A stretch of DNA of 64,000 nucleotides, from contig NC_053041.3 of NCBI RefSeq assembly GCF_002575655.3, forward strand, positions 371,301,054-371,365,053, read 5' to 3'. The translations under genes and the position numbers were made by a program. The notes beneath the pieces are model-generated. The model worked only from the letters and a program-made list of their open reading frames with translations, ran no database searches and was not told the DNA's origin. The DNA comes from Aegilops tauschii subsp. strangulata. Its lineage: Eukaryota > Streptophyta > Magnoliopsida > Poales > Poaceae. Of the stretch, positions 22,442 through 32,900 are shown one piece after another. The first letter of the stretch is position 1. Every line of letters starts with the position of its first letter.

Positions 22442-23999
22442 TGATGTCTACTAGAACTACGTCGGTATTTCCCCAAAGAGGAAGGGGTCATGCAGCACAG
22501 TGACGGTAGGTATTTCCCTCAGTGATGAGACCAAGGTTATCGAACCAGTAGGAGAACCAAGCAACACTACGTAAACAGCACCTGCACACAAATAACAAAT
22601 ACTCGCAACCCGGCATGTTAAAGGGGTTTTCAACCCCTTTCGGGTAATGGCGCCAGAAATTGGCACGTGGACGGGAGAAAGTTGTAAATATTGATAGATC
22701 GAACGCCAAATAAAATAAAGTACAGGAAGGTATTTTTGGTTTAATAGATCTAAAAATAAAAAGCAAAGGAAAATAGATCACAAAGGCAAATATATTAAAG
22801 AAGAGACCCGGGGGCCGTAGATTTCACTAGTGGCTTCTCTCGAGAAATATAGCAAACGCTGGGTAAACAAATTACTGTTGGGCAATTGATAGAACTTGAA
22901 ATAATCATGCCGACATCCAGTGAATGATCATTATATAGGCATCACGTCCAAGATTAGTAGACCGACTCCTACCTGCATCTACTACTATTACTCCACACAT
23001 CAACCGCTATCCAGCATGCATCTAGTGTATGAAGTTCATGGAGAAATGGAGTAATGCAATAAGAACAATCACATGATGTAGACGAGATCTATTTATGTAG
23101 AAATAGACCCCATCTTGTTATCCTTAATGGCAACGATACATATGTGTCGGTTCCCCTTCTGTCACTGGGATCAAGCACCGTAAGATCGAACCCATCAGAA
23201 AGCACCTCTTCCCATTGCAAGATAAATAGATCAAGTTGGCCAAACAAAACCCAAATATAGGAGAAGAAATACGAGGCTATAAGAAATCATGCATATAAGA
23301 GATCAAAGAAGACTCAAATAACTTTCATGGATAAAAAGATAGATCTGATCATAAACTCAAAGTTCATCCGATCCCAACAAACACACCGCAAAAAGAGTTA
23401 CATCATATGGATCTCCAAGAGACCATTGTATTGAGAATCAAACGAGAGAGAAGCCATCTAGCTACTAACTACGGACCCGTAGGTCTACAAAGAACTACTC
23501 ACGCATCATCGGAGAGGCACCAATGGAAGTGGTGAGCCCCTCCGTGATGGTCTCTAGATTGGATCTGGTGGTTCTGGACTTTGCGGCGGCTGGAATTGAT
23601 TTTCGTTGACTCCCCTAGGTTTCTGGAATATTGGGGTATTTATAGAGCAAAGAGGCGGTTCAGGGGGCACCCGAGGTGGGCGCAACCCACCTGGGCGCGC
23701 CTGGGCCTCTAGGCGCGCCCTGGTGGGTAGTGATCCCCTCGGAGCACCCCGAGGTGCTTCTCCGGCCCACTGGATGTCTTCTGGTCCAAAAAATCCACAA
23801 AAAGTTTTGCTGTGTTTGGACTCCGTTTGGTATTGATTTCCTGCGATGTAAAAAACATGCAGAAAACAACAACTGGCATTTGGCACTATGTCAATAGGTT
23901 AGTACCAAAAAATGATATAAAATGATTATAAAACATCCAAGAATTAAAATATAATAGCATGGAACAATCAAAAATTATAGATACATTGGAGACGTATCA
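22442..23999 (-). repeat. 5' LTR of element G
   Basis: On the minus strand it starts TGATACGTCTCCAATGTATC at 23999 and ends GTAGACATCA at 22442 (1,558 bp). The paired-arm segment is near 23678-23735 and TATAAATA at 23637-23644. Its outer end adjoins ACGTC (24000-24004), which belongs to the start of an A-type LTR. The same family sits at the same position of an A-type LTR in element C (58238-59608), there as a solo LTR. Confidence 0.9.
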
Positions 24000-24915
24000 A
24001 CGTCCGTTTTGCATCATGTTTTCCTACTGTTATCTATGATGTTTTAATGCGTAATAATGCTTTTTGGAGTAATTCTAAAGCCTTTTCTCTCATAATTTGC
24101 ATAGTACACACAAAGAAGGAGAATTTCGGCAGCTGGAAATATGGACCTAGAAAAGCTACGTCACGCAACCTATTCTGCACAACTCCAAACAAGCTGAAAC
24201 TTTACGGAGATTTTTTACGGAATATATGAGGAATATTGGAGCCAATAAGTACCAGAGGGGTCCCACCAGGTGGGCACAACCCACCTGGGCACGCAAGGGA
24301 GCCCAAGCGCACCCTGGTGGGTTGTGCTCCCCTCGGCCCACCTCCGGTGCCCATCTTCTGGTATGTAAGTCATTTTGACCTAGAAAAAAATAAGGAGAGG
24401 ACTTTCGGGACGGAGCGCCACCGTCTCGAGGTGGAACTTGGGCAGGAGAACTTTTGGCCTCCAGCGGAGCGATTCCACCAGGGGAACTTCCCTCCCGGAG
24501 GGGGAAATCATCGTCATCATCATCACCAACTACTCTCCCATCTTGCGGAGGGCAATCTCCATCAACATCTTCAACGGCACCATCTCATCTCAAACCCTAG
24601 TTCATCTCTTGTGTTCAATCTTTGTACCGGAACTATAGATTGGTGCTTGTGGGTGACTAGTAGTGTTGATTACATCTTGTAGTTGATTACTATATGGTTT
24701 ATTTGGTGGAAGATTATATGTTTAGATCCAATATGCTATTTAACACCCCTGTGATCTTGAGCATGATTATCATTTGTGAGTAGTTATTTTTGTTCGTGAG
24801 GTCACGGGAGAAATCATGTTGCAAGTAATCATGTGAACTTGATATGTGTTTGATATTTTGATAGTATGTATATTGTGATTCCCTTAGTGGTATCATGTGA
24901 ACGTCGACTACATGA
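24000..24915 (+). repeat. Second 3' LTR copy of element A, left part
   Basis: It lacks the first four bases (TGAT) of the family and begins at ACGTCCGTTTTGCAT, the G insertion target. It continues as a normal A-type LTR to CTACATGA at 24915. A TATGTAA replaces the TATATAA of other copies. The rest of this LTR is at 26922-27469, beyond H and K. Confidence 0.85.
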
Positions 24916-25398
24916 AAGCACCAATGTCGGTGTCAAAACCGGCAGATCTCGGCTAGGGGGTCCCGAACTGTGCGTCTGAGGATCGAAGGTAACAGGAGAC
25001 AGGGACACGGTATTTTTACCCAGGTTCAGGCCCTCTCGATGGAGGTAATACCCTACTTCGTGCTTGATTGACTTTGATGAATATAGGGGTTACAGGAGTT
25101 GATCTACCTCGAGATCGTAATGGCTAAACCCTAGATGTCTAGCATGTATGATTATGATTGCCCCTACGGACTAACCCCTCTGGTTTATATAGACACCGGA
25201 GGGGCCTAGGGTTGTACAGAGTCAGTTTACAGAGAAAGGAATCTAAAGATCCGAACACCAAACTTGCCATCCACGCGAAGGAGAGTCCCATCCAGACACG
25301 AGGGAGGGCCTTCTGTCTTCATATCTTCACGGCCCATCAGTCCGGCCCATCTTGAGTAATCCAGACACCCGAGGACCCTGTAATCCAGGACTCCCTCA
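24916..25398 (-). repeat. Truncated LTR H (TGAGGGAGTCC family)
   Basis: The minus strand starts TGAGGGAGTCCTGGATTAC at 25398 and ends TGACACCGACA at 24925 (474 bp). Nine further bases (24916-24924) look like the first bases after the LTR, so it is a 5' LTR plus a sliver of interior rather than a solo LTR. No matching target duplication flanks it. It contains TATATAA-type sequence in minus orientation near 25185-25190. Element family not assigned. Confidence 0.65.
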
Positions 25399-26921
25399 TG
25401 CATGATGTTATATTATCATTCTTGGATGTTTTAAAATCATTTTATAGCAAGTTTATATCATTTTTCGGGACTAACCTATTGACCCAGTGCCCAGTGCCAG
25501 TTGCTGTTTTTTTGCTTGTGATATCGCCGGAAATCAATATCAGACGGAGTCCAAACACCGCGAAACTTTTTGTGGATTTTTTATGGACCAGAATACATCC
25601 AGTGGGATAGAGAAGCACCTCGGGGGTGCCCCAAGGGGGGCAAAACCCACAAGGGCGCGCCTGGGGGCCCAGGCGCCCCCAGGTGGGTTCTGCCCACCTG
25701 GGTGGCCTCCCGCACCCCCTCTTTGTCCTGTAAATCACCAAATATTCCCAAAACCCTCGAGGCAACCCTAGATTGTAAGTTCTGCCACCGCAAGCCTCTG
25801 TATCCATGAAAACAAATCTAGACCCTGTTCTGGCACCCTACCAGAGGGGGGAATCATCACCGATGGCCATCTTCATCATCCCGGAGGCCACCATGATGAG
25901 GAGGGAGTAGTCCACCCTCAGGGCTGAGGGTTTGTACCAGTAGCTATGTGTTTGATCTCTCTATCTCTTGTGTTCTTGAGATGTCACGATCTTGATGTAT
26001 CGCGGGCTTTGTTAATATAGTCAGATCATATGGTGTTTTCCCCTCTCTATCTTGTTGTGATGAATTGAGTTTTCCCTTTGAGATTTCGTTTTATCGGATT
26101 GAATACGTTTATGGATTTGAGAGCACTTGATATATGTCTTGCATATGAATACTCGTGGTGACAATGGGGTTTCGTATTGATTCACTTGATATATTTTTTG
26201 GCACTCAACTCGCGGATTCCCGAGGTGACATTGGGTTAATCTATGCATAGGGGTTGATGCACATTCTTGTCTTTGTTTCTCCAGTAGAAACCTTGGGGCA
26301 CTCTTTGAGGTTCTTTGTGTTGGATTGAGCATTATGAATCTAAAATTATTCGGTGTTATTTTAGTACGAACTCTTGAATAGATCGAACGGAAAGAATAGC
26401 TTTGAGGTGGTTTCGTACCCTGCAAACAGTTTCGTCTTATGTTCTCCGCTAGATAGGAACTTTGGAGTGATTCTTCATCGCACTTTGAGGGATGGTTATA
26501 CGATCCAATTATATTAGCATTGTTGAGAGATTGCATTAGCGAAAGTATGGACCCTAGGCCTCAGTTTCAAGCATTGCAATACCGTTTGTACTCCGTTTTA
26601 TCAATTGCTACCTTGCTGTTTTTTATTGTTCATATTACAAAAATCAATATCTACTATCCATATTACACTTGTATCACCATATCTTCGCCGAACTAGTGCA
26701 CCTATACAAATTACCATTGTATTTGGTGTGTTGGGGACACAAAAGACTTTTTATTATTTGGTTGCAGGGTTGTTTGAGAGAAACCATCTTCACCCTACGC
26801 CTCCCACGGATTGATAAACCTTAGGTTATCCACTTGAGGGAAACTTGCTACTGTCCTACAAAACTCTACGCTTGGAGGCCCAACACGTGTCTACAAGAAT
26901 GAAGTTGCGTAGTAGACATCA
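25399..26921 (+). repeat. LTR K (truncated at its 5' end), inserted in A-type LTR
   Basis: It ends GTAGACATCA at 26921, followed by ACGGG (26922-26926). In copy K' at 60581 the left flank is ATGGG, so it went in at ATGGG/ACGGG. Its first bases are missing and replaced by H. The U3 half (CATTCTTGGATG, CCAGTGCCCAGTGCCAG) is of G type, and the half after the promoter (CAATCTAGACCCTGTTC onward) is of W1 type, making it a chimeric LTR. The paired-arm segment is at about 25648-25700. Confidence 0.82.
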
Positions 26922-27469
26922 ACGGGTTGCGAGAGTGACAGAAGCTTAAACCCTAGTTTATGCGCTATTCCGTAAGGGACCGATTGGATCCAAAAGTTTA
27001 ATGTTATGGTTAGAATTTATTCTTAATACTTTTCTCGTAGTTGCGGATGCATGCGAGGGGGTTAATCGTAAGTAGGAGGTTTGTTCAAGTAAGAATAGCA
27101 ACTAAGCACTGGTCCACCCACATTATCAAATTATCAAAGTAGCGAGCATGAATCGAATCAACATGATGAAAGTGACTAGATGAAATTCCTGTGTACCCTC
27201 AAGAACGCTTTGCTTACTATAAGAGACCGTTTTGGCTTGTCCTTTGCCTCAAAAGGATTGGGCTATCTTGCTGCAGTTTTGTTACTATTATCGTTACTTG
27301 CTCGTTACAAATTATCTTGCTATCAAACTACTATGTTACTTACAATTTTAGCACTTGCAGACATTAACTTGCTGAAAACCACTTGTCATTTCCTTCTGCT
27401 CCTCGTTGGGCTCGACACTCTTAATTATTGAAAAGACTACAATTGATCACATATACTTGTGGGTCATCA
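26922..27469 (+). repeat. Second 3' LTR copy of element A, right part
   Basis: It resumes at GGGTTGCGAGAGTGAC where LTR K ends and reaches the family end GGGTCATCA at 27469. ACTAC follows and matches the duplication left of the 5' LTR at 8386, so this is the true right end of element A. Confidence 0.9.
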
Positions 27470-28130
27470 ACTACAGAACTATATAGGCTAACAATGGTGT
27501 GAAACCAGGAGGAAGCAATTTTTTATAGTTGTAATAAGGAAGCACTTGCGTATGTACGGCTATGGCCCTAGTGGGGTACTGTCATCCTGTCCACGTAAAG
27601 TCATCTCCTAATTCCTCATGTTTGTTGACCATGTTGACAACATGAGACGACGACGCCACGTGGAGCGCAACAACTCGAAGGGTGACGGAGAGGGCCTCGC
27701 AGGCCCTACGGATGGTCTGATACATTGCTCGCTGCTCATTCAGGAAGCCAGGACCATAGGGCCACATGTCCACGATGGCATTGTCGTTCGCTTGTTCACC
27801 GGTGATTCATCCCTCCATGAGCCGGTGCTTGTTGAGGAGACGGATAGCACCTGGTCCTCCTACGCTTTCCCGAATGCTGATTCCGGCGGTGCTGGTAGCT
27901 CTTCTGCCATTAGGGCGCCGAAGTGCAGCCGCACCTTCTCTATGGTGAACATGACATGAATCGGCGCGGGCGGTGGCGCCGGCTCCTGGTCGGAAGCCTT
28001 GTCCATCGTCTAGTCCTGGCCGTTGAGCTCAGCGAGCTCACCGACGAAGAAGACGGGATTAATCAGAAAAAAGAGACGGGATTAGGAAGACCTGTGCTAT
28101 GTAGCAACTTACTGCATCTATAGCTGGACA
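27470..28130. mobile_element. Probable continuation of CACTA-1
   Basis: The sequence directly right of element A repeats motifs found left of it: a diverged AATAAGGAAGCACTTGCGT unit near 27535 and CATGTTTGTTGACC near 27618. From about 27640 to 28130 it becomes GC-rich and unlike the left side. A 113-codon frame (27618-27959) shows no motif I recognise. The CACTA right terminus was not found, so the end coordinate is arbitrary. Confidence 0.5.
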
Positions 28131-29115
28131 CTGACCAGTGAAGCCTCAAATTTGCTCATCTGCATCCGGATACCTCATAGTAGAAATCTTAAACCATACA
28201 TACAAAAGCATGCAAATGAAAAAAAACCTAAGTACTACGTAGATCAAGTAGCCTACTCATCGTCGCAGATGTCCACTATCTCTATGCCCGGCGCTGGGTA
28301 CATGGCCGGCAGCCTTAGCTGCGCTCCTCCGGCTACTCCACATCCATATCCGCTTTGACCTCATCAAAGAGGGCATCGGTCGCTACCTGTACCTACTCGA
28401 TGAAGCGCCGATTGTCTTCCACATAGGCCTCATCCTGGATGGACTCCGGGATGGCCTTCTGCTCCGTCGTCTCGTCGGCATAGGCGACGGCGAACTGCGC
28501 CTCTGCGTCCTCTGTCTTGATGCCCGGAGCTGGCGCCAGCTCTTGCTCCGGCTGCTCTACCTCCTCGTCGTCTTCCATATCCACCACCTCCATCAGAGCC
28601 GGCTGCTTCTCCTATCCCTCCTCCTCCTCCTCCGGCTCCAGCGAGTCCGGAGGTAGCCCGGCAGCGGTGCAGGCGGTGCGCCTCGGCTGGATCTCCTGGT
28701 CGATCTGGTACAGATACTCCGGTATGAGCATAGCATAGGTGGTTATCTTCTTCTTGGCCATGGCGAATTAAGCAGGAGAGCATGGGAAGGGTGCCGGAGC
28801 GGGAGGAATTATTGGCCTCGGGCAGCATGCCAGACCCGGCACCATGCACCATTCACACCGCCCTCCCCCCACTGGAGGAGGCGTCCGTCGGCCCGCTGGG
28901 TTTTCGGGCGATCCTACGTGGGACCCCGGCGTCAGTCCGACGTGGCGGACGCACTCGGGCGCACCATATCCGCCCCATATTCGGGTTGTATAATAGGGGT
29001 CCCGGTCGGCTCGGGCGTTTCACACCCATTTGAGGAGCCCGTCTAGGTCGAATTTCGTGGCCGAAATGTCCGCCCTGTTGTTTGAGGTGGGTTAGGGGTG
29101 TCCGACTGTAGATGC
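28131..29115. other. GC-rich segment, possibly part of a DNA transposon
   Basis: It holds the broken acidic ORF at 28393-28761 and ends in a sequence whose minus strand reads CTAGAGCATCTACAGTCGG (near 29115), resembling GAGCATCT-type termini of some grass DNA transposons. A matching left terminus was not seen, so the assignment is tentative. Confidence 0.3.
28393..28761 (-). pseudogene. Acidic hypothetical protein, one internal stop
   Basis: ATG at 28761 (minus strand) begins MAKKKITTYAMLIPEYLYQI. The frame reaches an in-frame TAG after an E-E-E-E-E-G stretch and continues in the same register to a stop at 28393, about 122 codons in total. The second part is very acidic (E-V-V-D-M-E-D-D-E-E-V-E-Q). 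GC-rich third positions suggest a former coding sequence. I do not recognise the family. It could be a captured gene fragment or an accessory ORF of a DNA transposon. Confidence 0.4.
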
Positions 29116-30481
29116 TCTAGTTTCTTAAAAGAAAAAGAGGTGGTAGATGCTCTTACGATTGCAAGGCCGGAGAATTGAAGTTATTCCGTACATTTCTATT
29201 TTATAACATAGGTTATGCATGAAATTGTAAGATTTTTTGAACACAGTACAGACGCATGCGCTCATACATACGCGCATACACTCATCCCTATGAATGCACA
29301 CACGCACACCCTACCCCTATGAGCACCTTTGAGAGACTGAGCCGGCATGAAACGATGAGATGATGAGTTGGTCTGAAGATCATATGGTTTCACCTCTAGC
29401 CTACCCGAACTAGTTGTCGTATAGGCTATGAATGAAACATAAGACGATGAACTACTTAAGCATAGAAACAACAGAAGAGGATGATCTTCTTAAAATGCAA
29501 ATCACTGACATTAGATCTGCATGCAAAACAATACGAAGCATTATTCTCAGGAGGCACGGTGAACAGCTCATCATGCCTTGTGCCACAGCATTCCAAACTC
29601 AACTTTGCAATCAAACTCACAAGGTATGTCATTTCATAGATAATATTCAGAACAAACTCTTAAAATACCATACATAAGTCAAAATTCATGATTATGCATC
29701 TCATTAGAGCCAATATTTACTTCTGAACTGAACATGTGAATAGGAAAAAAAAACGGTTGACGCTGCTCATGGCAAAGGGTGTCCCATTCCAAAATACCAA
29801 ATGAATGTCTTCTGGCTAACATCAATGAGCAAAATTTGACAAGGTTTTCCAATTCCAAAATATCAAACGAATGAATTTTTGCTAACATTAATGATTAAAC
29901 TTTGACAAGCTTTTCCCATTCAAAATATCTAATGCCTATGATTATGGAATGGGCGGGGTTTGTCATTAGTTTGCACATTTAAATGAAAGATGGAGCAGGA
30001 TTAACCATCTTATCTTTTTGTGCAATTCCACTGAAATCAACCAATGTCTTGTGTAGCATGGTGGATTTCGTATTCATATGTTGAAAGGCCTTGAAGACAT
30101 TGGTAGCTCCTTTCATGTAGATAGTCCGGTGGCTCGAGGTGACAACGAATGATTAGCGAACCATTCAATGTATTATTCATGATGAAGTATTATGGAGGAC
30201 ACGAACCATCTAAACATTTTGTGCAGTTCCACTAAAATCAAGCTAAGCATCCCTGTCTGCATAATTAGAGAAAAAGTGTGATGAATATAATAGTGATACT
30301 AGTTGATTAAATATACGCTCACAAATATAATCATATTCATTATCTTAACAGGAAAAGATAGCAATACAATAGCTTAAATTAAACATTTATTCAGAAGAAT
30401 ACAACAATATAAGTAGCACAACATAACAAAGCACGATCATGTGGATGAAGGCGGATACTGACCTTGTTTGTTGCAGCTGCG
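29116..30481. other. Unassigned AT-rich flank left of W1
   Basis: No gene is recognised. Near 29227-29345 lies a low-complexity stretch with alternating CATACA/CGCACA units (ACAGACGCATGCGCTCATAC, then ACACGCACACCCTACCCCTA), which looks like a dispersed interspersed repeat. An 81-codon frame at 29432-29677 ends in a GT-containing splice-like context but has no recognisable domain. The remainder appears anonymous up to CTGCG, the base string before the W1 LTR. Confidence 0.4.
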
Positions 30482-32142
30482 TGATACGTCTCCAACGTAT
30501 CTATAATTTATGAAGTATTCATGCCATGTTTACAACAATTCTATATGGTCTTGGTATGATTTGAATGGAACTAACCCGGACTGATGTTGTTTTCAACAGA
30601 ACTACCCTGGTGTTGTTTTTTGTGCAGAAATAAAAGTTCTCCAAATGCAACGAAACTTTTTGATGATTTTTTTGGAACAAAAGAGGCACTAGAAGCTTCA
30701 TGGGAGGGCGAAGAGCCACGAGGTGGGCACAACCCACCAGGGCACGCCAGAGGGGCCTGGCTTGCCCAGATGGGATGTGCTCACCTCGAGGCCCATCTTC
30801 GCGTGAAACCAATGCCAAAAAATCCTATAAATAGAGAAACCATCAGAAATAACCATAGATCAGAAGTTCCGCCGCCCAAGCCTCTGTAGCCATGAAAAAC
30901 CAATCTAGACCCTGTTTGGCACCCTGTTGGAGGGGGAAATCATCACCGGTGGCCATCTTCATCATCCCGGCGGCCACCATGATGAGGAGGGAGTAGTCCA
31001 GCCTCAGGGTGAGGGTTTGTACCAGTAGCTATGTGTTTAATCTCTCTCTCTCTCTCATGTTCTTGAGTTGGCATGATCTTGATGTATCGCGAGCTTTGTT
31101 AATATAGTTGGATCATATGGTGTTTTCCCTCCTCTATTTTGTTGCGATGAATTGAGTTTTCCCTTTGAAATTTCATTTTTGTTGGATTGAATACTTTTAT
31201 GGATTTGAGAACACTTGATGTATGTCTTGTTATGAATACCCATGGTGACAATGGGGTATCATATTGATTCACTTGATATGTGTTTTGGCACTAAACTCGC
31301 GGATTCCCGAGGTGACATTGGGGTAATCTATACATAGGGGTTGATGCATGTTCTCGTCCATGTTTCTCTGGTAGAAATCTTGGGGCACTCTTTGAAGTTC
31401 TTTGTGTTGGATTGAGTATTATGAAGCTGAAATTCTTTGATGCATATCGCATAATCAACTCACGGATACTCGCGGTGACATTGGAGTATCTAGGTGACAT
31501 TAGAGTTGGTTGATGTGTATCATATGGTGTTATTTTAGTATGAACTCTTAAATAGATCGATCGGAAAGGATAACTTGTGGTTATTTTAGTACGAACTCTT
31601 GGATAGGTTGATCGGAAAGGATAACTTTGAGGTTGTTTCGTACCCTACAAACAATTTCTCTTATGTTCTCTGCTAGATAGGAACTTTGGAGTGATTCTTC
31701 ATCGCACGTTGAGGGATGGTTATATGATCCAATTATATTAGCATTGTTGAGAGATTGCACTAGCGAAAGTACAGACCCTAGGCCTCATTTTCAAGCATTG
31801 CAATATCGTTTGTGCTCCCTTTTATCAATTGCTACCTTGTTGTTTTTATTGCTACTATTAAAAAATTAATATCTACTATCATTACTACACTTGTATCACC
31901 ATCTCTTCGCCGAACTAGTGCACCTATACAAATTACTACTGTATTTGGTGTGTTGGGGACACAAGAAACTTTTTATTATTTGGTTGCAGGGTTGTTTGTG
32001 TTAGACCATCTTCATCCTACGCCTCCCATGGATTGATAAACCTTAGGTCATCCACTTGAGGGAGAATTTCTACTGTCCTACAAAACTCTGCACTTGGAGG
32101 CCCAAGACAAGTCTACAAGAACAAGTTGTGTAGTACACATCA
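30482..32142 (+). repeat. 5' LTR of element W1
   Basis: It runs from TGATACGTCTCCAACGTATC to GTAGTACACATCA. The paired arms span about 30720-30783, followed by TATAAATA at 30826-30833. CT-rich microsatellite follows near 31040. A roughly 50-bp local duplication (CGGAAAGGATAACTT, around 31560-31625) is present here. Confidence 0.92.
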
Positions 32143-32152
32143 AGCTCTTTTC

Positions 32153-32170
32153 TGGCGCCGTTGCCGGGGA
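32153..32170 (+). other. Primer-binding site (tRNA-Asp) of W1
   Basis: TGGCGCCGTTGCCGGGGA, exact complement of the plant tRNA-Asp 3' end, 10 bases inside the LTR. Confidence 0.92.
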
Positions 32171-32261
32171 GGTGAGTGCTTGACGATATATCTTTAGATC
32201 TTGCAATTGTATCTTTTAGTTTCTTGTTTTTTCACTAGTTTGGTTTATAAAATAAAATAAA

Positions 32262-32900
32262 ATGGAATTGAGGTTGCCTCATATTATTCGTCTTTATCAT
32301 GTCTTTCTCGAAAATGATGGGAAGGAAAATTGTGCTCAATTGATAGAAGGGGAATTCTATAAAATGTTTGACAAAAAATCTTTGAATGATGAGCATGATT
32401 TCAATATTGTTGGTATGAATTCTTCGAATATCCATGATGATAATGATATGCAAAGCCATAAGCTTGGGGATGCTATGTTTGATGAAGATGATATTTTTAG
32501 TCCCCCAAGTTTTGATGAGAAAATTTATTATGAAGATTGCATGCCTCCTATTTATGATGATTATATTGATGAAAGTGGGTTTGGAAGAGTGTGAACTCTA
32601 GGTAATAATGATCCCACTATTTTGGAGGGTGTTGAATCTTATTGTAATAATGATGAAAGTGGATTTGGAGAGGTCATGACTTTATTTAGTGATGAATCCA
32701 CTATTTTGGAAGAGGTTTCAATTGACTATGACAACAAAGTTGCTATCTATGATTATTATGGTGATGACATGTATGATATAAAGAATAATGATAACCATGA
32801 AACTTGTCATCATGATTTTAATTTTCAATCCCATGATAGTTATTTTGTTGATTTTGCTCGCACTACTATCCGTGAGAATAAATTTGCTTATGTGGAGTAA
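32262..32900 (+). pseudogene. Acidic ORF in gag position of W1 (two pieces)
   Basis: ATG at 32262 starts MELRLPHIIRLYHVFLENDG and runs to a TGA at about 32592. A second open piece runs from 32622 to 32900. Both are dominated by Asp, Asn, Tyr and Glu, and a D-E-S-G-F-G motif repeats (near 32572 and 32655). The start matches the F relic at 345-728. There is no gag, zinc-knuckle or enzyme motif. More short frames continue to about 33218. It may once have been a nucleic-acid packaging protein or may be untranslated; function unknown. Confidence 0.45.

Larger units (their letters stand above)
8391..27469 (+). mobile_element. Element A: composite Athila-like Ty3/gypsy LTR retrotransposon
   Basis: The left LTR starts TGATACGTCC at 8391 after ACTAC (8386-8390), and the right-most LTR copy ends GGGTCATCA at 27469 followed by ACTAC (27470-27474). 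These are matching 5-bp target duplications, so this span went in as one element and was later rearranged. Order of parts: 5' LTR, tRNA-Asp primer site, gag, protease, solo LTR S1, RT, RNase H, integrase, a promoter-like module, a small coiled-coil ORF, long 3' untranslated region, polypurine tract, and then a disordered 3' end with two LTR copies separated by element G. No chromodomain is seen after integrase. Many frameshifts and stops make it non-functional. Confidence 0.85.
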
